A stretch of 64,000 bases of DNA, from contig LSRX01000416.1 in the NCBI GenBank assembly GCA_001939145.1, positions 30,428 to 94,427 on the forward strand. The letters run 5' to 3'. Numbering within the stretch: the stretch's first letter is position 1; the number at the start of each line of letters is the position of its first letter. This document shows positions 1 to 8,779 of the stretch, in pieces. Under the pieces are notes generated by a model. It was not told the origin of the DNA. It ran no database searches and saw nothing but the letters and a program-made list of their open reading frames with translations. This stretch comes from Symbiodinium microadriaticum (Eukaryota > Sar > Dinophyceae > Suessiales > Symbiodiniaceae). The position numbers and the translations under genes are program-made.

Positions 1-1195
1 CGGCGACGGCGACGACGACGACGCCGGCGGAGCCTTGCGCACGACGCTCTTTGGAGGGCCAGCGTCCCAGGCTGACTTTAATTGCTGGCTGAGACTTGGC
101 AGCCGTGAGCGTAGCCCGCCTGGCAGGAGGTGGCGGTGGCGGGAGCACCCTTGGCTGCTGAGTGTTTGCGGCCGAAGCAGCCGCGCCGGTTTTGGGCTTT
201 GCGGCCGGAGCAGCCGTTTTTTGTTTCGCAGTTTCTGCGGCCGAAGCAGCCGCGTCCGAGGCTGAGGAGGAGCTGTCGCTTTTTTCTTCTTTTTCCTTCT
301 TTTTTTCCTTCTTTTTTTCTTCTTTTTCCTTTTTTTTCTCTTCTTTTTCTTTTTTTTCCTTTTGCAGCACAGGCTGCTGCTTTGCTGCCTCTTGTTCCGA
401 GGTCTTTTGGCGCTCACTGGGACCAAAGCTGGGTTGCGCCGTCGTCTCGTCTATGGCCGAAGCAGCCATCTCTGAGTCAGTGGCCGGAGCAGCCACACTG
501 ATGGAGGAGGAAGACTCAGAAACCTCCATCGCTGCCGCCGCTTGAGCCTCCGCGCGGGACACGAGCTTCAGTGGAGCCCGGGGCGGCGACTCAGACTCCA
601 GCAAGATCTTCGTCGCCAAGCTCAGGTCTGGGGCTATGCCAGGCGGCCCAAGCTCGGCGATCTTCTCCCAGCCGGCGACGTTCATGCCCAGGTGCTCTGC
701 CAGGCTTTTGAGCGAGCTGGTCTCGAAGCACCTGTCACGGACCCACTCGTCGTGGGTCAGGCTTGTCAGCCTGTACGTTTTGCCTCCATAGAGGCAAACC
801 CTGGACGACCGCTCTGGGAGGCCTACCCAGAGCGTGAAGCAGCTGTTGGCGACCGCGTAGAGCACGTCCTGGTTGTCGTCCACCATGTACTCGACCTTGA
901 GCCGCTGGGCGAGCGGCCCCTTCTCTTTTCGGTTCTTGACAAGGTGCACGGACACCTTGTCGTCGTCGCTCCCCACGAAGGACTCGACGAACCTCCTCAC
1001 CCAGTGAGTGGGTGACGGGTGGTTAACCCGGCTCAGCACAGCCACTGAGCAGTTGTGGCGCTGGAGCGCCACAACGAGGAACGGCCAGGCGCCTTCCTCC
1101 GCCGACTTCCAGATCAGGCCGCCCTCGTATTTGCTGTCCAAAGCTGACAGCACGCCACCACAGTCAAGCCCGAGCACTCTGGGCGGCGACGCCAT
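1..1195 (-). CDS. HAD-like domain protein, partial (runs off left edge)
   Basis: An uninterrupted minus-strand frame of about 398 codons runs from an ATG at 1195 through position 1 without a stop. The first ~200 residues look like a HAD-superfamily fold: motif I is LGLDCGGVLS with Asp11, motif II is AVLSRVN with Ser55, then a Lys-rich stretch (87-92) and a motif IV VDD at 106-107. The second position of motif I is Gly rather than Asp, so phosphatase activity is doubtful; a phosphoesterase or binding role is possible. Residues from about 220 onward are low complexity: Ser/Ala, a Lys/Glu run of about 45 residues, and Ala-Ala-Ser/Pro-Ala blocks encoded by the hairpin motif described separately. 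The retrotransposon LTR ends only 28 bp upstream of the ATG. Specific function unknown. Confidence 0.6.
   Translation of the reverse strand, partial: MASPPRVLGLDCGGVLSALDSKYEGGLIWKSAEEGAWPFLVVALQRHNCSVAVLSRVNHPSPTHWVRRFVESFVGSDDDKVSVHLVKNRKEKGPLAQRLKVEYMVDDNQDVLYAVANSCFTLWVGLPERSSRVCLYGGKTYRLTSLTHDEWVRDRCFETSSLKSLAEHLGMNVAGWEKIAELGPPGIAPDLSLATKILLESESPPRAPLKLVSRAEAQAAAAMEVSESSSSISVAAPATDSEMAASAIDETTAQPSFGPSERQKTSEQEAAKQQPVLQKEKKEKEEKKKEKEEKKKEKKKEKEEKSDSSSSASDAAASAAETAKQKTAAPAAKPKTGAAASAANTQQPRVLPPPPPPARRATLTAAKSQPAIKVSLGRWPSKERRAQGSAGVVVVAVA
168..496. repeat. Five copies of the CGAAGCA-loop hairpin motif
   Basis: Copies at 168-184, 201-217, 237-253, 453-469 and 480-496 share a 7-nt centre (CGAAGCA or CGGAGCA) between 5-bp arms. 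The arms differ between copies but stay complementary: GCGGC/GCCGC, ATGGC/GCCAT, GTGGC/GCCAC. All five lie inside the HAD-like reading frame and read as Ala-Ala-Ser/Pro-Ala there. Confidence 0.75.
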
Positions 1196-1223
1196 GGCTG
1201 GCTACAGTACTAAGTTTAAGTGT

Positions 1224-1528
1224 AGAGATATAGATACCTCTTATAGCCAGGCAGCAAAAGGCTCGAACGGCATGGGCATCCACTCTCACGTGAATTGTTT
1301 TTCCGCCTAAACAAACCAGTATGCTTCAGCTCTCGTCGAACATGTCTTACGACATTCGCCTGGATTGAGCTTCTTTACAGTGAGCTTTGGCTGTTGGCAT
1401 GTTGCAATGTGAACTGTGCGCAACATGGCTTATCACTCAACTGGCCCAAGGTTGAACTTCGTAGCCTTACAAAAGCATGCAAGAGCAGGCTTCGCCGACA
1501 CACCATCCAGCAACGCCTAATTTCTGAA
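1224..1528 (-). repeat. 3' LTR of copia element I
   Basis: 305 bp, matching 10071-10393 apart from one substitution (CTCTCGTCG versus CTCTCCTCG), one base in a T run, and absence of a 17-bp segment found in the other copy. The ends are not the usual TG...CA. Its outer edge lies 28 bp upstream of the HAD-like start codon, so transcription starting in this LTR could read into that gene. Confidence 0.9.
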
Positions 1529-1545
1529 TCTCTTCACTCCTCCTT
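1529..1545 (-). other. Polypurine tract of copia element I
   Basis: Immediately inside the 3' LTR the minus strand reads AAGGAGGAGTGAAGAGA, a purine-rich stretch with one T. This is the expected plus-strand DNA primer site for an LTR element in this orientation. Confidence 0.7.
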
Positions 1546-1911
1546 GATGCATCCGTTAGGAGGCATCAGCAGACCCTCTTGACCGTCGACCGGACGTTCT
1601 CAGGGTTGTGTTGAACAAGGTCTCGTACTCCCTTGCTCTTTCCAAATCGCGAAAGTAATCCGCTGACTTGTCAGGGTCTTCTTTGGTACGGTTCAAGCAG
1701 AATTGGCAGATCCTCTTGCGCTGTACGCGACCCAACGTCCCACGATGTCGGAACGCGAAGCAGTCCTGGTAAACATGGTAACACTCGTTTCCAGGCACCA
1801 CATAGGCATCCTCAGGAGGCTCATGCACATACCGCAAAATTACACGTACATCAGCTGGTGGAGGAACATGTTCAAATGCTCCCGCTTGAACTCCGCATTC
1901 GCTCGTCTCCT

Positions 1912-4900
1912 TTACTCCTCGAGCAAGTTTCCTGAGAAGCTGCAGCCTTTCATCAGCAGTATCCGTAGAACTTGCCGCATGTTGTGGAGTTCTTGGAGGA
2001 TTTGGCCTTTGGCCAATTGCCTGTGTCTGACCTGACTGTCTCTGGCTCTTTGCTCCGCTGACGACCCAGACCTCGATTGAATCTCCCTCTGTATAGCATC
2101 TGCTGTAGCTTCTCGGAGCTTTCTCAGACGCTTCAATCGACGGGACTTTGATCCTGGCGTCGCCCGATCATAGAGCAGCCACAATAGCCACTTCACCAAC
2201 TCCCATGCCAGCAAAAACACTATCACCGCAGACCACAACAGCGCCCAGGTTATCATCCCATAGTCTACTGACAAACTCGAAGTCACCATAAAGGCATCCT
2301 CGCGTTCCCATTCATGCGACTCTCCCAGCACTGCTTGCGAAAGCACTAAGAGCGCAATTAAAACCTTAGGGATCTGGTTAGGGGCACTGGCTGTGCTGCT
2401 GCGGCTATTACTGCTTGTCTGCTGTCTGCTTTCTTCACCAGCGAAGTTCTCCTCATCAGTGTCCTTCAGATTGAGCAAGGAACACAACGATTTTATCCGC
2501 TGCGACGCCAAAGCCTTTGTGAGTAGATCAGCTGGTTGAACCTCTCCAACGCAATGGTGCACTGTCATAGCCTGGTTGCTAATCAGTTCTGCCACCCACG
2601 CGCTCCTCAACCTGAGGTGTCTTGTCCTCCAGCTTCCACTTCCGTTTGCAATAGCCAACGCAGAGGTCGAATCTGAATATAGCTGTAACTGCTTTCCTTC
2701 AGGGAACATATCTTTCATCATGGAATCCGTGCTCTGAAGTGCAAGTACAGCTTCTGACATTGCCATCAATTCTGCTTCAGCCGTGCTTAAAGTCACTGTA
2801 GCCTGCCTTCCGGATCGCCACGCAATAACACAATCATGCAAGAGCACAATCCAACCAGAGTGACTTCTCCCCCCTTCTGGGGCAAAGCTAGCATCGCAAT
2901 ATGCCACAAGTCCTGAGCCATCTGTCTGGTAAATCAAACTGTACCCCATTGTTCGTTGCAGATAAGCGATTGCCTTTTCTGCTATTTGAATAGCTCGACG
3001 AGGGGCCCGCGTGGCTAGTGAACCCACGAGGGATGCAACATAGCTTATATCCGGTCTGGTTCTCTGTGATACCCATAAAAGTTCCCCCGCACACTGTTGT
3101 GCGGTTCTGAGCTCGGCGACCGTGAAGATCTTCTCTTCCTCTTCAATGAGAAAGGTGGCCTGATCCTTGGCAACCGGTATTAAGTCCCTTCGACTAGCCG
3201 GAATATTGTGTAATCTAACCAGCTCTTCAAAAAAAGAACTCTGGCTCAGTGCCAATCCCTCCTTGTACTCCGAGATTTCAATTCCCAGAAATCTGATGGT
3301 GCCCTCGGAGACCAATTGTAAGTCACTCGTTTTCCAGAGAGATCTAATTGCTGCTGTCACGCCTTTGATAACATCGGCCTCCCCACAGATCAGCAAGTCG
3401 TCTACATATACCACAAGGATGCCGACTAACATTGTACCATCTTGCATCACTGACCACCAAGAAGGCTCTACTTTCCCTTGCACCAGTGTGATGGTCTTAT
3501 CCCCGAGCATAAACGTGATTCCGGCCAGGCGCTGGTCGCGGTATGTGCCCCAGAGGTTTGGTGATTCTTGCAAACCATAGACCGCATGCGTTAGCTTCCA
3601 AAGCTCTCCAGGTCTGCACAGTCCAGCCTTTATCAATATTTTCGGGGGAATACCATAAACAAGTGGCGCTCCAGATAACTCCTTCAGCGGTGTCTGTAGA
3701 AACGCGGCCACAACATCGATCATACCCAAATTCCATCTGAAGAACCTCGCCAAGGCTATTGCGGCCCTCACGACTTCGGCCGGTGCTGTATTGGTATAGA
3801 CGTCTCCAGGCTGATGCGTCGCTAGGTTCCCACAAATCACGATTCTCGACTTCCTTTTGAAAAAGGAAGTAGCGCTTGCCCCATCCTGTGTAACATCTGG
3901 GGGTTTCACTGTAAACACCACTTTCATCGGAATCATCTGACCCTTTCCAGTTTCAACATCTCTTTTCACTTCTACATCATCGACGTGGGCCTTCTGAACT
4001 GCGTGCGCTAGCGACGCAATCTCCTTTTCCAGTGATGGTACCCATTTCTCAAAGTGATCCGCAGCATCCTTTGGACTTACCGTATGAACAATGCTCAGAG
4101 GTCCATCCAGTGCCTCCAACAACTGCTCAATATTCTCTGTATAGCTAACTTCTGTCTTGTAAATACCCAGTGGCTTCATCACATCAGATTCTACCAAAAC
4201 AGTTTCCTTTTGATCTTGGTCCAGTAACAGCCGCATTTCCCAATCTGCCCACTCTTCATGCTGTACTTCACAGAACGATGTCGGACCCTGCGTGTCCTCG
4301 ACTGTCGATTCCTTCGCAATAGGCTCCTCCTGGGAAAAAGGGAATGCGCATAGATCTGCTTCCAGGTCCTTTCCAACAGATAGCATACTGATGCGAATAC
4401 CACCACCACCGTCTTCATCTACTAGTGGCATCGGAAAACCCAACGTCCAGAGGAACTCTCGGTCTGTACGAGTGACATTCTGCAGAACACCAGGTGTGTA
4501 TCCAACCACCACCACACGATCACCTTTATATGGTAGCACAGCATGTCTCCGGTGCGGGTTCAAGTGAAATACACACCCCTCTTGCAGAGGAAATGCGCAC
4601 CCATACCTCACCTTTCCATCCGGTGACGTGAGCTCCGATATCCTGCCAGATACTGTATCGCCGTTGCGCAGCTCCTGCCATATCTCGCCTCCGCGCCTCG
4701 GCATAACAATTGGAAGGACATAATTGAGCGTACCCATTGCATTGTTCCGGTCAATATGAACCTCCCTTTCAGAGTTAACTGACAGGTATATTGAAGCAAA
4801 CTCGGCATCAGATGCTCTATCTCGAAGTAATCGTATTAGCAACTGAGCAAACCAGGGGCGCTCTGCTGTTGCCCTTGTGATTCCGGTTCTGCCTCCATGT

Positions 4901-5922
4901 CTGAACATCCCATACACTGATTCTGCTGGTGGCAACAAGGATCCCACTTCCTTCACCAAAACTTCAGCCTCCTCCTGGGACCAAGAATCCAGAATCTTCT
5001 CAGCCCGCTGCTTGTACAACTCATCCTCGAAGATCACCGCCTTTGATACAGTCACCACATCTCCCGATCCCGAAGCCTTACCGCGCACGCGGTGACTTGG
5101 TCCAGCTGGTTCATCTGCTTCAACCACATCTGCTATCGGACCTGGGTCATGTAGTGCTGCTCGAACATGCAAAGTATGTATGAATTTTTCTCCATCACCA
5201 TCCTTCACGAATACAAGGTGTCCCTTGCTCAAGCTTTCAGAGAGGCCCACATATGTTCCATGTATCCATTTGGGTACTAGATCATCTTGCTTAGGACCTT
5301 CTAGCTGTCGCTTCCGGATGACAACCTTGGCTCCGTATGGAGCTGCCAGCTTGGGTTCAAACCCCAGCACATCTGCTCGCTGAAGAGTGGCCGCCGTAGA
5401 TATAGCTGTCGGCCATAGATGTTGGGGTAGACCTGCAGAAAGTAATAAGGTCCTTGCACGCTGCTTGACCCATCTCACAGTTGATTCAGCTGCTCCATTG
5501 GTCTGATGCACCCCGGCTTCGGATGTAGTCACTCGAATGCCCTGCCCTTTTAACCACTGCCTCACAGCCCTCGCCTGGTATTCCATACCCCGGTCAGAGT
5601 GAAAGCGCAGCACTGGTATATTCAGCGATTGGCAATATAAAACCACATCTTGTATAGCCTCCAGTACTGTAGCTGATTTGTCATCCCGCAAGCCTGTAGA
5701 GAATATCAAGTTTACGAGCTCCGGTGGCGCAAGGTCCAAATCCTCCTCTGGGTCCAGCTTCTTGTTCGCCTCCTCCTCGCCCTGCTCCTCCTCTACGGCC
5801 TCTATAGGACGAATCGACTCTTTTTCAGCTTCAGCCTGGTCCACATTGAGTCCATCATCTTGCTCCTCATACTTATCCTTGTCGACTTCACCCATCGTAC
5901 TCCAACCAAGTACCCCTGCCAT
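1912..5922 (-). CDS. Copia Pol C-terminal part: integrase end, reverse transcriptase, RNase H
   Basis: A 1,336-codon minus frame. It enters in the integrase core: the second catalytic Asp is in RFHSDRG and the Glu in HQTNGAAEST. A ~400-residue linker follows, then a copia-type reverse transcriptase with FLQTPLKE and the catalytic YVDDLLICGE. RNase H follows, with the first Asp in VAYCDASFAPEGG, Glu in STAEAELMAMSEA and a later Asp in LYSDSTSALAIANG. The C-terminus adds a hydrophobic segment and a charged tail not typical of copia RNase H. It overlaps the upstream frame (5888-8779) by 35 bp in a different register; the first integrase Asp is in that upstream frame, so this ORF alone cannot give a whole integrase. 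The ATG at 5922 is probably not a real start. Confidence 0.9.
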   Translation of the reverse strand: MAGVLGWSTMGEVDKDKYEEQDDGLNVDQAEAEKESIRPIEAVEEEQGEEEANKKLDPEEDLDLAPPELVNLIFSTGLRDDKSATVLEAIQDVVLYCQSLNIPVLRFHSDRGMEYQARAVRQWLKGQGIRVTTSEAGVHQTNGAAESTVRWVKQRARTLLLSAGLPQHLWPTAISTAATLQRADVLGFEPKLAAPYGAKVVIRKRQLEGPKQDDLVPKWIHGTYVGLSESLSKGHLVFVKDGDGEKFIHTLHVRAALHDPGPIADVVEADEPAGPSHRVRGKASGSGDVVTVSKAVIFEDELYKQRAEKILDSWSQEEAEVLVKEVGSLLPPAESVYGMFRHGGRTGITRATAERPWFAQLLIRLLRDRASDAEFASIYLSVNSEREVHIDRNNAMGTLNYVLPIVMPRRGGEIWQELRNGDTVSGRISELTSPDGKVRYGCAFPLQEGCVFHLNPHRRHAVLPYKGDRVVVVGYTPGVLQNVTRTDREFLWTLGFPMPLVDEDGGGGIRISMLSVGKDLEADLCAFPFSQEEPIAKESTVEDTQGPTSFCEVQHEEWADWEMRLLLDQDQKETVLVESDVMKPLGIYKTEVSYTENIEQLLEALDGPLSIVHTVSPKDAADHFEKWVPSLEKEIASLAHAVQKAHVDDVEVKRDVETGKGQMIPMKVVFTVKPPDVTQDGASATSFFKRKSRIVICGNLATHQPGDVYTNTAPAEVVRAAIALARFFRWNLGMIDVVAAFLQTPLKELSGAPLVYGIPPKILIKAGLCRPGELWKLTHAVYGLQESPNLWGTYRDQRLAGITFMLGDKTITLVQGKVEPSWWSVMQDGTMLVGILVVYVDDLLICGEADVIKGVTAAIRSLWKTSDLQLVSEGTIRFLGIEISEYKEGLALSQSSFFEELVRLHNIPASRRDLIPVAKDQATFLIEEEEKIFTVAELRTAQQCAGELLWVSQRTRPDISYVASLVGSLATRAPRRAIQIAEKAIAYLQRTMGYSLIYQTDGSGLVAYCDASFAPEGGRSHSGWIVLLHDCVIAWRSGRQATVTLSTAEAELMAMSEAVLALQSTDSMMKDMFPEGKQLQLYSDSTSALAIANGSGSWRTRHLRLRSAWVAELISNQAMTVHHCVGEVQPADLLTKALASQRIKSLCSLLNLKDTDEENFAGEESRQQTSSNSRSSTASAPNQIPKVLIALLVLSQAVLGESHEWEREDAFMVTSSLSVDYGMITWALLWSAVIVFLLAWELVKWLLWLLYDRATPGSKSRRLKRLRKLREATADAIQREIQSRSGSSAEQRARDSQVRHRQLAKGQILQELHNMRQVLRILLMKGCSFSGNLLEE

Positions 5923-8779
5923 CTTCTACAAGCGTTCTAGGAACCCGTAGCTTTGCAACGAAAATGTACTTGAAGGGTTTTGGATATGCCCCCCTGGCAT
6001 CGGGGTCAGTGCCGGGCACTTTGACTGGTCCAGCCAAGTCGGACGACAGGACATATGCAGAAGGGTGTTCGACACGCGAGTGTCTTCTACCCGTTCCTCC
6101 CGCTTGCACACAAACTGTGCAGTCAGCACGATATGGCAGATGTCCCCTTCGGACGTGATCTTTCCATTGTTCTGCACTCATCCTCACCATTCTTGGAATC
6201 AGGCCCCAATTCTTTAGCGCCAAAATCACATGCTCTATGAACTCTGTAGGCCACACGCATGCAGGTGAGGGTTCTGGTACAGGTCCGTCCAAATACCACC
6301 TCGTTCGTAACCTGTCTAAATGCTTCAACTGTAGATTTGTACCGCATGTAGCGAACTTTGTAAACGCTTTGCCCATTGCAGCCATGTCGAAACTATAGGT
6401 ATGTAACCCTGCTTCCAGCGCATACTCCGTCCACAACGGCATCCTCCACAGACTGACAACGTGCGGGTAGAGGGGGTCGTCGAATTTAAGGTAGCCTCTA
6501 GGATCGCGAGGATGCTCTAGCAAGAAACCGACTTCACGACACGCCGATGGCTCCTTATGCTCGGCTAATCTTCCAGCTGTAGAAAGTGCATGTAAATAAA
6601 TCATCCGAGCCACCAACTGGGTTTCTCTGTTGACTGTAAAAACGTCAGCATCCGATTGTCCTGTCCAACCTCCGTACGGGTATTCATTCGTTCGCAAAGG
6701 CCTGGGACCATTGACGTTGTACCTGGAGATCATGAACGTTCCCTGGGGCGGGCCTCCGATGATTGCAGCAATCTTTCCCTTCCTCGCTGCATACTCTAAC
6801 ACCCTCCATGTAGACGGCCGAAGAACATCATGAGTCCTCCCCCTTGTAATATCCAACTCCAGAATTGTATACCCCGCTCTTTCGAGGTGTGCCCAGTCCT
6901 TCTTCTCTTTCTCCCCGGCGAACAAATGCACCAACCACTTGTCCGAACTCCACAACCGCTTCCTGGTACGCCTGTTCAAATGCTCCAAACTCTTTAGAGC
7001 TTCCCAACCATTCAACTCAGGAACTGCCTCCGCCAGTCCTGCGAGGCACTGCTTGGGAACGTCGCGGAAAAAGGGCGCTGCTTCCACTGCTTTGAGGGCT
7101 TCCGTGGATATGCTACTAGTAGTGTAGCTTTGCAAATGGTCAAACCATGTGCGCTCCATCATCATAGCTGCAGCTTTAACCTTTCTCTTCGTAATAGCCG
7201 TGTTGTTCTTGAGCTCTTGTAGCTGCTTGTCTTCCAACATTGCAATTAGTCTTAGAGCATCTCGCTCGGCAATTTCTGGGCAGCCATCCCGAACTCTCAA
7301 GTTCAGCACTTCGCCATTGCGTCCTTCCAACCTGCATCTTGTACCACTCCACATCATAGAGTATCCCAACTGACCGACCAATGCACCCAAAGGAACAATC
7401 GGCGCCGAAGCCGAGCTTGCCGGTCCTACTAAAGGAACAAGAATCGTACCTGCTTGATTGATCCTCAATGCCACCGATTCTCCTCCAGCCAAGTTAACAA
7501 TAACTGGGTCCGCGCACTGCCATTCCTCTTCCGATTCGGCTCGTCGAAGAGCGTGTTTGGCACCTGAGTCGACTAACGCAAACGTACAGCATTGTCCAGC
7601 TATTGGATAGTGCGCCCTCAACGACACCACGTTCAAAGACGGTGAGCTCGCTGCTGCCTTTGCTGAGGCAACCTTGGACGCTGCCTCCAATAGTGACTCC
7701 AGTGTCCAAACTGGCTCTCCGGTGATGACTCCCTGCGGAGACGAGTTGACAGGTGAGGCTTCTCCTTCTGGCTCCATCCTATTGACCCGGGGTGTTGTAG
7801 AGCTTGTAGTGGCTGAGGAATTTCCTGTGGTAGCGGAGCTCGAGGAAGCACGTGCGGGTGCCTTCGGATTCTTGGTGGGACACTCGCGCTGACGGTGTTC
7901 TTCCGACCCGCAACACAGGCATTTCTTGGATCTCTCTGCCTTCGAGAGCGTGTTCATGTCGTGTCCATATGGACACTTGGCTCCTCTTCGGCAGCCTGTC
8001 TGCTTGAAGAAATACTTGCATGGTTGCTTCGTGGTAGTAGTACCTGACGTTGGCGAAGTACCGGCCTTGTCATTAGCACCCGTGGTTGTTGCCATGCGCA
8101 CTTTGGGTGGTGTTGGGATCGTAGGCGTCGTAGGGATTGTACGGGATACTGAAACGGCTTCCAGTTCTGCCTGTAAGTGCTGGTGGTACCTTTTCACGTC
8201 GTCTAGTGAAGGCTGACCATCGATCCTGAGAGTTGACCTCAGAAGCTGTGTCCTGAACTGAGCGTCCCCACTCTCAACGATGAACTTGGCCGTCGCTGAC
8301 GAGAGAGCCTTTGCCAACACTGTCCCATCTGGACACTGCATGCTCAGGTCCTGACATCTCTGAATCCACCTGGGCCACGATCTCAACCATACCAGCACAT
8401 CGTCCAGAGTCTCGCATGCAGCTGGGCTCTGAAGGCTATTTAGGACCAAAGTCTTCTCCGATGCTCCGCCTGGCTGGTACACGGTATGTAGGCGGAACAT
8501 GATCAGAGTGGCATGTTGCACCACTCGCCTGGCAATAAGGTCCTGCTTCACTGCATCTGTCAGACTCTGAAGCAACATAGTGCACGCCCTGGCATTTACA
8601 CGCGTCCACTTTCCAGTTGACAAGCCTAAATGGCCCTGTGGCTGCAGCTGGATACGCTCTAAAGGCGTCGAACCCAGCCACTTTGCATAAGTTTTTTGAC
8701 CACATCCATCACTTTCCCCCACCATTCTCCAGATGAAGGGGATAGATCTTGCATAGCCACTGATATCTGCGCCTGCCAA
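5888..8779 (-). CDS. Copia Gag zinc fingers, protease, methyltransferase-like domain, integrase start
   Basis: A 963-codon minus frame; genuine homology begins near 8696, where the upstream Gag frame shifts into it. In order: a capsid-like region; a CCCH finger (C-x8-C-x5-C-x3-H) at about 8020-7960; a CCHC knuckle (C-x2-C-x4-H-x4-C) near 7920-7880; an aspartic protease with FALVDSGAKHALR at about 7590-7550; and a Rossmann-like block with LFAGEKEKK at 6926-6900, GGPPQGTF near 6765-6738 and EHPRDPRG near 6520. The integrase zinc motif H..H..CxxC and LSSDLAGPVK (first catalytic Asp) come last. The middle block resembles C5-methyltransferase motifs I, IV and VI but lacks the catalytic Cys. The frame ends at 5888, one register away from the next Pol ORF. 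Confidence 0.88.
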   Translation of the reverse strand: MAGADISGYARSIPFIWRMVGESDGCGQKTYAKWLGSTPLERIQLQPQGHLGLSTGKWTRVNARACTMLLQSLTDAVKQDLIARRVVQHATLIMFRLHTVYQPGGASEKTLVLNSLQSPAACETLDDVLVWLRSWPRWIQRCQDLSMQCPDGTVLAKALSSATAKFIVESGDAQFRTQLLRSTLRIDGQPSLDDVKRYHQHLQAELEAVSVSRTIPTTPTIPTPPKVRMATTTGANDKAGTSPTSGTTTTKQPCKYFFKQTGCRRGAKCPYGHDMNTLSKAERSKKCLCCGSEEHRQRECPTKNPKAPARASSSSATTGNSSATTSSTTPRVNRMEPEGEASPVNSSPQGVITGEPVWTLESLLEAASKVASAKAAASSPSLNVVSLRAHYPIAGQCCTFALVDSGAKHALRRAESEEEWQCADPVIVNLAGGESVALRINQAGTILVPLVGPASSASAPIVPLGALVGQLGYSMMWSGTRCRLEGRNGEVLNLRVRDGCPEIAERDALRLIAMLEDKQLQELKNNTAITKRKVKAAAMMMERTWFDHLQSYTTSSISTEALKAVEAAPFFRDVPKQCLAGLAEAVPELNGWEALKSLEHLNRRTRKRLWSSDKWLVHLFAGEKEKKDWAHLERAGYTILELDITRGRTHDVLRPSTWRVLEYAARKGKIAAIIGGPPQGTFMISRYNVNGPRPLRTNEYPYGGWTGQSDADVFTVNRETQLVARMIYLHALSTAGRLAEHKEPSACREVGFLLEHPRDPRGYLKFDDPLYPHVVSLWRMPLWTEYALEAGLHTYSFDMAAMGKAFTKFATCGTNLQLKHLDRLRTRWYLDGPVPEPSPACVWPTEFIEHVILALKNWGLIPRMVRMSAEQWKDHVRRGHLPYRADCTVCVQAGGTGRRHSRVEHPSAYVLSSDLAGPVKVPGTDPDARGAYPKPFKYIFVAKLRVPRTLVEDGRGTWLEYDG

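Noticed and set aside
542..1015. 157-codon plus frame
   Set aside because: Shadow of the HAD-like minus gene.
5340..5365. GGGTTCAAACCCC resembling a T-arm
   Set aside because: Lies inside the copia Pol coding frame; no other tRNA arms nearby.
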